Below are positions 9,044 through 18,960 of a stretch of 64,000 bases of DNA, in pieces (the stretch's first letter is position 1; each line of letters opens with the position of its first letter). The position numbers and the translations under genes are program-made. The notes beneath the pieces were generated by a model. It searched no databases and was not told the DNA's origin. It worked only from the letters and a program-made list of their open reading frames with translations. This DNA comes from Streptomyces thinghirensis (lineage in GTDB: Bacteria; Actinomycetota; Actinomycetia; Streptomycetales; Streptomycetaceae), in contig JAKFGP010000011.1 of NCBI GenBank assembly GCA_021502835.1, positions 62,001-126,000 on the forward strand. Reading direction: 5' to 3'.

Positions 9044-10304
9044 ATGACCCGCCGCACCGACATCGACGTACGTCCCATCTCCGAGGCCGAGTTCCCCGAC
9101 TGGAACCGCGCCCTGAACACCGGGTTCCTGATGCCCCCCGCCGTCGCCGAGGAACAGTTGGAGGCCCGGCGCAACCAGTTCGTGCCCGGCCGGCTGCTCG
9201 GCGCCTTCGACGGCGACCGGTGTGTGGCGACCTTCCGGTCCTTCGACCAGCAGGTCACCGCCGTGGGCGGCGCGCCCGTACAGGCCGACGCGATCTCCAA
9301 CGTCACCGTCACCGCGACCCACCGCCGGCGCGGCCTGCTCACCCGCATGATGGCCCAGGACCTGGCGGCGGCGAAGGACGCGCGGGACGTCGTCGCGACG
9401 CTGATCGCGGCCGAGTACCCGATCTACGGCCGCTGCGGCTTCGGCCCCGCCACCACCATGACCGAGTGGACCGTCGACGTGCCGCGCGCCGGTCTCGACG
9501 CGCGCTGGGCGGCCCCGGAGGACGGCGGCCGGATCGACCTCGTGGACGGCGAGGACGTCCGCAAGCTCGGCCCCGAACTGCACGAGCGGCTGCGCCGGGC
9601 CCAGCCGGGCGCGGTCAGCCGGTCCGAGCTGTGGTGGCAGACCCGGACCGGGGTGGTGAGTACGGACGGCTCCCCGTGGACCGAGCCCCTTCTACGCCGT
9701 GTACCGCTCGGCGGACGGCGAGGTCGAGGGCATGGCCTCGTACCGGGCCGACGCCAAGTGGGGCGACGCCAAGCAGCCGCTGAACACGGCGACCGTCGAC
9801 TGGCTGCTGGCCGTGACGCCGGACGCCGAGCGCGCCCTGTGGCGCTACCTGTGCTCGATCGACTGGGTCATGACGTTGAAGAGCGGCTGGCGGGCCCCCG
9901 ACGACCTGCTCCCGCACCTCCTGCCGGACCCGCGCGCGGCCAGGATCACCACGCAGGCGGACTGGCTGTGGGTGCGGATCCTGGACGTCGTCCACGGGCG
10001 CTGGAGGCGCGGACGTACGAGGGGCAGGGTTCGCTGGTGCTGGAGGCCGTGGACCGAGGAGGGGCTGACCGGCGGGCGGTGGCGGCTGGAGGCGGGAGCG
10101 GACGGGGCGTCCTGCACGCCGACCACCGAGAGCGCCCACCTCGTGCTCGACGTGGCCGAGCTGGCGGCGCTGTGGCTGGGCGACGAGTCGGCCGTGCGGC
10201 TGGCCGCGCTCGGCCGGGTCCGGGAAGAACGAGCGGGCGCCGCCCGTGTGGCCGACGCCCTGCTGCGTACGTCCAGGCGGCCTTGGTGCCCGGACATGTT
10301 CTGA
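9044..10304 (+). CDS. Eis-like GNAT N-acetyltransferase with C-terminal sterol-carrier-like domain
   Basis: About 415 residues, the length of Eis-type proteins: an N-terminal GNAT domain, a second GNAT-like domain and a C-terminal SCP2-like domain. The acetyl-CoA loop is [17 protein letters not shown] (about residues 88-104), followed by [20 protein letters not shown], the usual Y-x-R-x-G-F/Y-G-x-A element. C-terminus reads [20 protein letters not shown] and [13 protein letters not shown], typical of the domain's final strand and C-terminal carboxylate. Frame changes occur near 9690 and 10000. Characterised Eis enzymes acetylate aminoglycosides or lysines; the substrate here is unknown. Confidence 0.85.
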
Positions 10305-10472
10305 GGCGGCTCCCTTCTGCCGGTGACGGGTGGGTGTGCGCATCCGTAGCGCTTGCTCTTCGGTTGTGGTTGTCGTGCCGTTGTTCAGTTGTGGTTGTCG
10401 TGCGTCGTGCCGACTGACTGCCCGGGCTCCCGGCTCCCCTCCGGAAGGGGGCCCGGACAGCAGTACGTCGGT

Positions 10473-10658
10473 TCAGCCGGACTGGGCGAGCAGCATCACG
10501 AGGATCACCGCGCCCACACCGCCGATCATGGTGTTCTTCGCCTTGATGCCGATGGACAGCGCGACGAACGCGATGATGCCCATGGGCCCGTACTTCCATT
10601 GCACGAGCTGCTCGAACCCGATGGCCAGAGCGGCGACGACGATGGCGATGAGCGGCAT
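10473..10658 (-). CDS. 61-residue membrane protein of the devE module
   Basis: Two hydrophobic segments: PLIAIVVAALAIGFEQLV and GIIAFVALSIGIKAK, then GGVGAVILVMLLAQSG. The core FEQLVQWKYGPMGII is shared with the protein at 11738-11926 (FEQIVQWKYGASGIV), so the two are paralogues. The gene is divergent from the GntR gene 10818 and shares its regulatory region, with a GGGGGGA-type ribosome site upstream of the ATG. No function known; the pairing with a regulator has been duplicated together. Confidence 0.7.
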   Translation of the reverse strand: MPLIAIVVAALAIGFEQLVQWKYGPMGIIAFVALSIGIKAKNTMIGGVGAVILVMLLAQSG

Positions 10659-10714
10659 GGTGGTCCCCCCTGTCACCGTGGTGGCCAACCCCTGAAGGTC
10701 CGACCACGTTGCTC

Positions 10715-10731
10715 AAGTTGGCTGCCAACTT
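10715..10731. promoter_or_regulatory. Perfect 17-bp palindrome, candidate DevE/DevA operator
   Basis: AAGTTGGC-T-GCCAACTT, an 8-base inverted repeat with one central base, between the divergent membrane-protein and devE starts. A similar AGTTGG-CAA-CCAACT lies in the equivalent place upstream of devA (11979-11993). GntR regulators bind such short symmetric sites. Autoregulation is inference. Confidence 0.6.
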
Positions 10732-10817
10732 CACTGTACTTATCTCCGCTTGGGCGCGTCTCATAACCACCTTCCCGCGAACTGCCTAAAGATGGCGAGA
10801 AGTTGTAGTGTTTGGTC

Positions 10818-11725
10818 GTGGAGCCGGAACATGCCCCCGTCAACGGGCGGAAGAGACCGCAGCGGCCACAGCGAACACACCGCGAGGTGGCCGACGAACT
10901 GCGCGCCCGGATCAGGTCCGGTCGGCTGCAGCCGGGCCAGCGCATGCCCACCCAGGCCCAGTTGGCCGACGAGTTCGGCGCGTGGAGCGCGGCGCCGTCC
11001 GCCAGGCCCTGCGCATCCTGCAGTCGGAACGTCTGCTCACCAATGTGTCCAAGGGGAGCCCCGCGACCGTCGCGCCCGACCTCCACGGCGCCCTGACCGG
11101 GCCCGCGGCGCCGCCGATGCCCACCACGGTCGCCCTCGCGCCCCGCATCGCCGAGGCCTTCGCCGCCCCGCACGTAGAGATCGACGCCCTGTGCCTGACC
11201 TCGGTCTCCTCACCCTCGCCCTCGGCGAACCGCTGCGCCAGATCCACGCGGGGCGACTGAAACCGGCCAAGATCGACGTACGCGTCCTGCTGCCGAGCCG
11301 GAACATCGCGCTGGCCTTCCCGGTGGCGGTGGCGGGCCGCGGGCCGGCGACCCGGTGCTACGAGCGGTGGCTGGCCATGCGCAACGCCCAGGGACAGGTG
11401 CTCCAGCACAACCTGCTCGGCCTGCGGGCCACGCACGGCATCGACGTGCGCGTGACCTTCCGCGCGCTGCCCTTCACGCCGCCGGTGAAGCTGTACGTGC
11501 TCAACGGCGCGGAGGCCCTCTTCGCGTACTACACCCTCCAGTCGGCGTGAGCAGGAGATCGACCACGAGCCGATGGAGATGTACGACGCGGAGGGCATCC
11601 GCTCGACGCTGTTCGCCTTCGATCAGGGCGGTGGCCTGCGCGACGGGGTGTTCGTGAAGCAGTCGCGGCTGTGGTTCGACGCGCTGTGGGAGACGATCAG
11701 TTCGGAGCTGCTGCTCACCGCCTGA
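10818..11725 (+). CDS. devE: DevE-like GntR-family regulator
   Basis: About 300 residues. N-terminal winged helix-turn-helix (THREVADELRARIRSGRLQP, then GQRMPTQAQLADEFG and the recognition helix VERGAVRQALRILQSERLLT). The long effector/oligomerisation domain contains LTLALGEPLRQIHAGRLKPA, VLQHNLLGLRATHGIDVRVT and FRALPFTPPVKLYVLNGAEA. Its close paralogue devA follows 350 bp away. In S. coelicolor such a pair, devE and devA, arose by duplication and both affect development (recalled from the literature). GTG 10818 is chosen because the same 20-bp context surrounds the devA GTG. Frame changes near 10980, 11210 and 11545. Confidence 0.8.
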
Positions 11726-11737
11726 TCACCTCCCCGG

Positions 11738-11926
11738 TCACAGCGCGGGGCCCGCGACCAGCAGGGCCAGCACCACCGCTCCGACGGAGCTGACGGACGG
11801 GCTCTTGGCCTTGATGCCGATGGTGAGCAGGAGCAGGCCGACGATGCCGGAGGCGCCGTACTTCCACTGGACGATCTGCTCGAAGGCGACGACGAGGACC
11901 GCGGAGACAAGGGCGAGAACGGGCAT
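11738..11926 (-). CDS. 62-residue membrane protein of the devA module
   Basis: Intact small protein, MPVLALVSAVLVVAFEQIVQ then WKYGASGIVGLLLLTIGIKA and a third short hydrophobic end AVVLALLVAGPAL. Paralogue of 10473-10658. It is divergent from devA and its stop is only 12 bases from the convergent devE stop. Upstream is AAGGGGGAAAG-like ribosome-site sequence. Function unknown; likely an integral membrane protein. Confidence 0.7.
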   Translation of the reverse strand: MPVLALVSAVLVVAFEQIVQWKYGASGIVGLLLLTIGIKAKSPSVSSVGAVVLALLVAGPAL

Positions 11927-11941
11927 GGTCTTTCCCCCTTC

Positions 11942-11993
11942 GGAAGTTTGGAACGGGAAACTTCCGCCAACTAGACCAAGTTGGCAACCAACT
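11942..11993. promoter_or_regulatory. Two inverted repeats in the devA control region
   Basis: GGAAGTTT and AAACTTCC face each other across 8 bases (11942-11965), and AGTTGG-CAA-CCAACT lies at 11979-11993. Both contain the AAGTT/AACTT element found in the devE palindrome. They sit between the divergent small membrane gene and devA, so they are candidates for binding by DevA or DevE. Confidence 0.5.
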
Positions 11994-12080
11994 CTGACTA
12001 TGTTGTCCCCACTTGGCTACTATCTATAAACAAGTTTCAAACAACTCCCTGTAGGTAGGTCGAAGTTGTAGCGTTTGGTC

Positions 12081-12950
12081 GTGACTCAGGAGAACGTGTC
12101 CGTGAACGGCAGCAGAAGGCTCTCGTCCCAGGAGATCGCCGAGATCCTGCGGGAGCGGATCCGCGGGGAGACCTCAAGGCGGGCGACCGCCTGCCCACCC
12201 AGGCCGAGCTGGCCGACGAGTTCAAGGTGGAGCGCGGCACCGTCCGCCAGGCCCTGCAGGGCGCTCCAGGAGGACGGCCTGCTCACCAACGTCAGCAAGG
12301 GCAGCCCGCCCCGCATCGCCGAGCCGGCCACGCCCCGGGGCGAGCCGCAGCCGACGATGGTGGCGCTCGGGCCGCGGCTGGCGGAGGCGTTCTCGGCACC
12401 GCGGGTCCGGGTCGACGTCGTGTGCCACACCTCGGAGACGCTGATGCTGGCCCTGAGCGAGCCGCTCCGCCTGATCCACGAGGGCCGCATTCACCCGGAG
12501 TCCATCGACTTCCGCGTCCTGATGCCGTCGCGGGACATCGAGCTGGCCTTCCCCGTCCTGGTCGAGGACGAGGAGGACGACCCCGTGCACCAGCGCTGGC
12601 TCCAGATGCGCAACGCCCAGGCCCGGGTGCTCCAGCACAACCTGCACGCCGTACGCTCCACCCACCGCGTCGACGTGCACATCGCCTTCCGCGCGCTGCC
12701 CTTCACCCCGCCGATGAAGCTCTACCTGCTCAACGGCGACGAGGCGCTCCTCGGCTACTACATGCTCACCCGGCGCGAGGAGGAGTACGAGAGCAGGACG
12801 CTGCAGATGTACGACGCCCTCGGCTCCCAGTCGCTGCTGTTCTCCTTCCTGAAGCGGGCGGGTCACCGGGACGCGGTGTTCGTGGAGGAATCACAGAAGT
12901 GGTTCGACGCCCTCTGGGAAACCATCACCTCGGACATGACACTCTCCTAG
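12081..12950 (+). CDS. devA: DevA, GntR-family developmental regulator
   Basis: About 288 residues. Winged helix-turn-helix: SQEIAEILRERIRGGDLKAG (frame change inside), PTQAELADEFKVERGTVRQA, EDGLLTNVSKGSP. Effector domain: TLMLALSEPLRLIHEGRIHP, MRNAQARVLQHNLHAVRSTH, FRALPFTPPMKLYLLNGDEA, with the C-terminus WFDALWETITSDMTLS. DevA is described as required for normal aerial development in S. coelicolor. The stop TAG overlaps the GTG of devB by one base, so devA and devB are coupled, matching the described devA-devB operon. GTG 12081 follows a conserved AAGTTGTAG-GTTTGGTC context shared with devE. Confidence 0.85.
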   Translation: MTQENVSVNGSRRLSSQEIAEILRERIRGETSRRATACPPRPSWPTSSRWSAAPSARPCRALQEDGLLTNVSKGSPPRIAEPATPRGEPQPTMVALGPRLAEAFSAPRVRVDVVCHTSETLMLALSEPLRLIHEGRIHPESIDFRVLMPSRDIELAFPVLVEDEEDDPVHQRWLQMRNAQARVLQHNLHAVRSTHRVDVHIAFRALPFTPPMKLYLLNGDEALLGYYMLTRREEEYESRTLQMYDALGSQSLLFSFLKRAGHRDAVFVEESQKWFDALWETITSDMTLS

Positions 12951-13704
12951 TGACTTCTGATACGGATCAGACGGAACCGGTGGCCGAGCAGGCCGATGGG
13001 CTGAGAGATCTGGTCCTGGGCGCCCGGGTCGTCCTCTGGGACTTCGACGGCCCCGTCTGCAGGCTGTTCGCGGGCTACTCCGCGGACCGGGTCGCGGGCG
13101 AACTGGTGGACTGGCTGGCGCGGTTGGGGCTCAAGGAGCTGCTGAGCGAGGAGGAGCAGGTCCATCCGGACCCGCACGTCCTGCTGGGGGCGGTCGACCG
13201 CAGGCGGCACCGCAGTGACCTCGCGGCCGACTTCGAGGAGCGGCTGACCCGTGAGGAGCTGCGCGCCGTGCCCACCGCGCGGCCGACGGCGTATGCGGAC
13301 CCCCTGATCCGGACCTGGACCGCGCTGGGTGTCGGACTGGCGGTCACGACCAACAACTCGCCGCGCGTGGTGGGCGAGTACCTCGCCACGCGGGGCCTGC
13401 TGGATTGCTTCGCCCCCACATCTACGGCCGCACCCGGGATCTGCACCTGCTCAAACCCGACCCGTACTGCCTGAACCGGGCCCTCCGAGCGATGGGCGCC
13501 GCCCCCGGGCAGGCGCTGATGGTCGGCGACACCACGTCCGACCTGACCGCCGCCCGACGGGCCGGGGTGCCGTTCCTGGGCTACGCACGCGACGACGAGA
13601 AGGCGAAGCTCCTGAGACGGGCCGGCGCGGAAACGGTCGTGCACTCACTGGAGCCGGTACTGAGGCTGCTGTGGGAGGACGGCCGGGTGCGCGGCCACGC
13701 CTGA
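12950..13704 (+). CDS. devB: DevB, HAD-superfamily hydrolase
   Basis: About 250 residues with one frame change near 13418. All HAD motifs are present: motif I LWDFDGPVCR (nucleophile Asp31, acid/base Asp33), motif II in AVTTNNSPRVV, the conserved lysine in LLKPDPYCLNRAL, and motif IV in MVGDTTSDLTAARRAGVPFL. It is a phosphoglycolate-phosphatase-like enzyme; the substrate is unknown. A helical cap lies between motifs I and II. It is translated from a GTG overlapping the devA stop, so it belongs to the devA operon and probably contributes to development. Confidence 0.82.
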
Positions 13705-13939
13705 GTCACGACGTCAGGACGGTCTCGGGCCGGGACCGCCGGCCGATCCCGTGCGACGGGTGACCGGGGGCCCGGGTGGCGGGGGCTGATTCGCCCGTTC
13801 CGGTCACCCGAGTTGCCCAAGTGCGGTCCGGATACTGGAGTACTTCCAGCGGGGCACGTGTCCTGGCTGTACTGTGTGCCCACTTTCTTCGTCGCAGCAT
13901 GAAGATCTGGCGCGTCGCAAGTCCCTCCTGGAGCACTCC

Positions 13940-16160
13940 GTGAGTCGTCCGTCCCCGCTTGGCAAGCCGGCACTGGAGCGGGCGGCGGATGAGGCGTTCG
14001 ACCGGTTCCTCGCCCACGCGACGGCACTGGGGCGGTTCGGACGGGGCCACCACAACCTCAACTACATGGTGCGCCCCCTCACCCCCGAGGACTCGCGGCT
14101 GGTCGCCGCCGAGAACGGCGCGCCGGTCACCGTCCGCAAACGCATCCCGTCCGCCCTGCCGGTGGTGATCCGGACCTGGCAGGACGAGGCCGACCTGCTC
14201 AACCGGATCTGGGGTGTGCTGCACAACGTCCCGCGCTGTCTGGCCAAGCACCGTGACGTCGTCGTCCTCAGTTACGTCGAGGGCGTGCCCCTGTCGAGCG
14301 TCTGCCCGGGGCGACCGCCCGTCGACCACGACCTGATCGTCGCCCTGGCGGGGCTGCTCGCCGACATGACGCGGGTGCGCAGGCAGCACCTGCCTCCGTT
14401 GCCGGTCTCCTGGCCCCGGTCCAGCAGGGACGGCAGCGCGTTCCTCAAAGCGCTGGCGTTCGCGGCCGAGGAGCAGATCAGGCAGCGCAACCGGGCGGAG
14501 TTCGGCGGCCTGTTCGCCATGCTGGGCATTCCGGAGGACGCCATGGTCCGGTTCGCCGAACGGGTGCCCACCCTCGTCAGCCGTCCCTTCAGCCTGCTCC
14601 ACACGGACCTGCACCGGGACAACGTGATCGTCTCCTACGGCGGGGACCCTCCACTGATCTGCGTCGACTGGGAACTGGCCGGTTACGGCGACCCCCTCCA
14701 CGACCTCGCCACCCACCTGGTGCGCATGCGCTACCCCGACCACCAGTGGCCGGAGGTCATCGAGGCCTGGCGCAAGGTGATGGGGAGCGGCGCGGCAAGG
14801 CCGTCAACGGCCTGGGCCGGGATCTGAGGCACTATGTCGCGTTCGAGCGGGCCCAGTCCGTGTACCCGGACATCATGCGGGCCGCGAAGTCGCTCGGCGA
14901 CCGCTTCGACCAGCGGGACCTGGACGCCGCGACCCGGGCGGTGCGCCGGGCGCTGGTGGCGGCGGAGGAACCGCTGCGTCTGAGGCGCGTGCCGGACGAG
15001 CCGGCCATCGAACGCATCCTCTTCCGGTGGAACGAGTCGCACGGCGTCCGGCCCAGCCGGGAACGGACCCTCGACCGGATCGTGTGGGAGCGCGACCGGA
15101 GGGTCCGCATCCGCGGTGACTTCCCCGCCTGGGCGGTCGGCCGGGCGCTGCTGGAGGAGGGCGCGGCCGCCGCCGACCGGGTCTCAAGGGGACCGCACAT
15201 CTGAACACGGCGGTGCACGTCGAGGGCGTCGGTTTCCCCGTCATGGTCCGCCGGAAGGTGGGCGCCGCCGAATCCCTGGAGCGCCGGTTCCTCAGCGAGC
15301 ACGCCGTGCTGACGGCGATCGAACGCTCCGGGGCGCGCGTACGGGCTCCGCGGTGCTGGCCCTGGGCACCAGCGGGCTGCGCGAGCAGTTCACCATCCAC
15401 TCCTACGAAGGGCCGGCCGGCGGCTTCCGCCCCCCGGAGCACCCCGAGCACGGGCTGCGCCCGCACGAGGCGGACGACCTCGTGGACCAGCTGGGCGCGC
15501 TGACCGAGGTCGAGTGCGGAGAGCTGGACCCGCTGAACGGGGCCGCCTTCTATCCCTGGCTGCGCGGCGAGCTGGTGCGCATGGTGGGCGAGCTGCCCAA
15601 GGCCACGATGGACCTGGCCCGCGAACTGGGACTGCCGGACAACGTGCGGCTGGCCGAGATCCTCACCCGGCACACCCTGAGCCGGCGCAGGCCCGTACTG
15701 CTGCACGGTGACCTCAACCCGTGGAACCTGGTGCGCCGCCCGGACGGGGGCCTGACGCTCATCGACTGGGAGATGGCCATGGTGGGCGATCCCCTGTACG
15801 ACCTCGTCCGCCACATGCACCTCACGCCGACGCGGCCGGAGATCCGCGACCGCATGTTCCGGCGGTGGGAGCGCCGGCTGCCGCCGGACTGCGCCCGCGA
15901 CTGGCGCGACGACTGGCGTGTGTACCGGTGGATCGAGACCGTCCGCTCCGCCTACGTCGACCTGCACCGCCTGGTGACCGGCGCCGGCCTGGAGGCGCCC
16001 AACGTCCAGCGCGCCGTCCAGGCCTACGCGATGACGCTGGCCGAGGCCACGGCGGCCCTCGGCCTGCCGGACAAGTCCACGGCCAATCCCCACCTCGCCC
16101 CGCGTTGCCGCACGGAGCCCGCGGGGGCCACGGGCGGCCCTGGTCCCGGCGGACGCCTGA
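13940..16160 (+). CDS. Tandem double APH-like phosphotransferase
   Basis: Apparently one protein of about 740 residues with two aminoglycoside-phosphotransferase/choline-kinase-like domains. First domain: LGRFGRGHHNLNYMVRPL, catalytic loop LLHTDLHRDNVIVSY and metal-site ICVDWELAGYGDPLHDLATH. Second domain: FKGTAHLNTAVHVEGVGFPV (nucleotide-binding strands), ALGTSGLREQFTIHSYEG, catalytic HGDLNPWNLV and TLIDWEMAMVGDPLYDLVRH. No stop is found in the inferred frame between the domains, although frame changes occur near 14795, 15189, 15350 and 16105. GTG 13940 has CTGGAG six bases before it. Two separate genes remain possible. Substrate unknown. Confidence 0.65.
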
Positions 16161-16200
16161 GCCGTCACCGGGGCCGGCGGACCCGGCGTAGGGTCGTCGC

Positions 16201-16813
16201 ATGGTGGAGACCGGCCTGCGTGAGCGCAAGAGGCAGCGGACGATCCAGTCGCTGTCGGACATCGCCATCGGCCTCTTCGTGGAGAAGGGGTTCGACGCGG
16301 TGTCGGTCGCCGAGGTGGCCGCCGCGCCGAGGTGTCCAAGCCGACGCTCTTCCGGTACTTCCCGGCGAAGGAGGACCTCGTCCTGCACCGCATCGCCGAC
16401 CACGAGGGCGAGGCGGCACGGGTGGCGGGGGAGGGGCCGGCGCCGCTCGCCGCGCTGCGCCGGCACTTCCTCGCGGGGCTGGAGCGGTCCGACCCGGTGA
16501 CCGGGCTCAGTGACGATCCCGACGTACCTCGCCTTCCACGCGCTGCTCTTACGGCACCCCCGCCCTCGTCGCCCGGCTGCACACGCACCTGGAGCGGTCG
16601 GAGAACGCGCTCGCCGAGGCCCTCGGCGGCGACCTGGAGGCCAGGCTGGCCGCCGGGCAGATCATCGCCGTGCGGCGGGTCCTAGCGCAGGAGAACTGGC
16701 GCCGGATCGCGGGCGGGGAGGGCGTGGCGGAGGTGCGGGGTGACGCCGTGGCGGCGGCGGAGCGGGCGTTCGGCGGGCTGGCGGCGGGGCTGCCGGGGCT
16801 CGACCGGCCGTAA
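16201..16813 (+). CDS. TetR-family regulator
   Basis: About 203 residues. The N-terminal DNA-binding domain reads TGLRERKRQRTIQSLSDIAI, LFVEKGFDAVSVAEVAAAAE and VSKPTLFRYFPAKEDLVLHR, with a frame change near 16328 inside the helix-turn-helix. The ligand domain is TetR_C-like (LAFHALLYGTPALVARLHTH after repair near 16515-16560). It starts 41 bases after the double kinase and ends 66 bases before helD. It may control either neighbour; the inverted repeats at 16829-16885 are candidate operators. Confidence 0.8.
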
Positions 16814-16828
16814 CCCGGTCGTCTCGCG

Positions 16829-16885
16829 ACCGAGTAAAAAACGTAACTCGGTAACGTCATTCGGGTACGCTCGATGGAATGACGT
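16829..16885 (+). promoter_or_regulatory. Two inverted repeats over the helD start
   Basis: ACCGAGT-10 bases-ACTCGGT (16829-16852) is followed by ACGTCATTC-14 bases-GAATGACGT (16854-16885). The ATG of the helicase gene lies inside the right arm of the second repeat, so either a protein bound there or an RNA hairpin would block initiation. The AT-rich centre (AAAAAACG) of the first repeat stands out in this GC-rich DNA. Confidence 0.55.
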
Positions 16886-18945
16886 CACCCGACCCCGCCC
16901 TCCAGCACGCCCTCGCCCAGGAACGCGCCCACCACGACCACTGCCGTACCGCTCTCGCCGCCATGGTCGACGGAGCCCGGGAACACGTGGTCACCGGCGA
17001 GGACGTCTCCGCCTCCGGTGCCGACGCCGAGGTGCTCGGACACCGGCTGCGCAGTCGGGCCGAGGCGCTGCGCGAACTGCCCGAGGGGCCGCTGTTCTTC
17101 GGACGACTGGACTTCGCCGCGCATCAGGACACGGACACCGGCGGCGACCCGGCCGGGCTGCACGTCGGCCGGTTGCGGGTCACCGAGGACCCCGCCGCCC
17201 CGCCCTCGTCGTCGACTGGCGCGCCCCCGTCGCCCGGGCCTTCTACCAGGCCACCGCCGACGACCCGCGCGGTGTCGCCGTCCGCCGCCGTTTCGGCTGG
17301 GCGCCCGGCGGCCGCGGGGACTCGGCCGACCTCACCGGGCTGGAGGACGAGCGGCTCGGCGCAGGCGAGTCCCGGGCGAGCGACATCGTCGCCCGCGAGA
17401 TCGAACGGCCCCGCGTCGGACCCATGCGGGACATCGCCGCCACCATCCAGCCCGAGCAGGACGACCTGGTCCGCGCGGACCTCACCGCCACGGTCTGCGT
17501 CCAGGGCGCCCCGGGCACCGGGAAGACCGCCGTCGGACTGCACCGGGCCGCGTACCTGCTCTACACCCACCCGCAGCGCATCCGGCGGGGCGGACTGCTG
17601 ATCCTCGGCCCCCAACCCCACCTTCCTCTCCTACATCGCCGAGGTACTGCCCGCCCTCGGCGAGACCGGCGTACGGCAGTCCACGCTCCCCCAGGAGATC
17701 GCCCGGCACCCGGTCACCGGCACCGACGACGAGCGGGCCGCCGCCGTCAAGCACGACGCCCGGATGGCCGAGGTGCTGCGCCGCGCCCTGTACGCGCGCG
17801 TGGCCGCCGGCGCCGCCGACTCCCTCGCCGTACCGGACGGCTCCTACCGCTGGCGGGTCCCGGCCGACGAGTCGGCCCCGGATCGTGGCGGACGTACGGG
17901 ACGAGGAACCGCCGTACACCGTCGGACGGGAGCGGGTGCGGGCCCGGATCGTGCGGTACGTCCAGGACCTGGCCGAGCGGCGCGCCGGGCGCGCGGACGG
18001 ACGCCTGGGTGCGCCGGATCGAACGGTCCCGCCCGGTCGGCGCCCACCTCGACTCCGTCTGGCCCCGGGGTGCGTCCCGAGGAGGTCGTCGCGCGGCTGC
18101 TCGGCGACCCCGACGCGCTGGCGCGGGCCGCCGACGGGCTGCTGGACGACGACGAGCAGAAGGCGGTCCGGTGGTCGGCGGCCGGTGCGCCGCGGTCGTG
18201 GCGGTCGGCCCGCTGGTCCGCCGCCGACCTGGTCCTCCTCGACGAGGTCGGCGGGCTCCTCGAACACCCCGAGGGCTACAGGCACATCGTCGTCGACGAG
18301 GCCCAGGACCTCTCCCCGATGGAGTGCCGGGCCATCGCCCGCCGGGCCGCCTTCGGATCGCTCCACCGTCCTCGGCGACCTGGCCCAGGGGACCACGCCG
18401 TGGGCGGCGCGGTCGTGGCGGACGACCCTCGCGCACCTGGGCCGGCCGGACGCGACCGTGACGCCGCTGACCACCGGTTTCCGGGTGCCGCAGGCGGTCG
18501 TCGGCCTCGCCAACCGGCTGCTGGCGCGGCTGGACGTGGACGTGCCGGCGGCCCGCTCCCCGCGCGGGGACGGCGAGCTGACGATGCGCCCCGTCGCACC
18601 CGGGGAGGTCGGGAGCCGCGGTCGTCGACGCCGTACGGGACGCTCTCGCCCGGGAGGGCTCCGTCGGTGTCGTCGCCGCCGACGCGGACGTGCCCCGGAC
18701 GCGGCACGCCCTCGACGCCGCCGGGATCGCGGCGGCGGGACCAGAGGCGCTGGGCGCCCGGGTGGCCGTGGTGCCCGCGAGTGTCGTCAAGGGACTGGAG
18801 TACGACCACGTCGTCGCCGTCGAACCGGCGGCGATCGCGGAGGCGGAGGGCCCCGGAGGGCGGGGCCTGCAACCGGCTGTACGTGGTGCTCACCCGCGCG
18901 GTGTCCCGGCTGGACGTGGTGCACGGGCGGCCCCTGCCCTTCTGA
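16879..18945 (+). CDS. HelD/HelR-like superfamily 1 helicase-related ATPase
   Basis: About 690 residues. Such proteins use ATP to release RNA polymerase from stalled or drug-bound complexes; some Streptomyces members (HelR) protect against rifamycins. N-terminal coiled region (HALAQERAHHDHCRTALAAM), then PLFFGRLDF, Walker A VQGAPGTGKTAVGLHRAAYL at about residues 204-223, Walker B in HIVVDEAQDLSPMECRAIAR, motif GFRVPQAVVGLANRLLARL, and C-terminal NRLYVVLTRAVSRLDVVHGR. The frame changes many times (17190, 17605, 17870, 18000, 18355 and others). Whether this one is a HelR cannot be decided; I did not recognise a rifamycin-associated element upstream. Confidence 0.82.
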
Positions 18946-18960
18946 CGTGCCGCGCGCGGG

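Noticed and set aside
16814..16878. Rifamycin-associated element upstream of the HelD-like gene
   Set aside because: The inverted repeats present do not match the element as I remember it, so HelR identity is not claimed.
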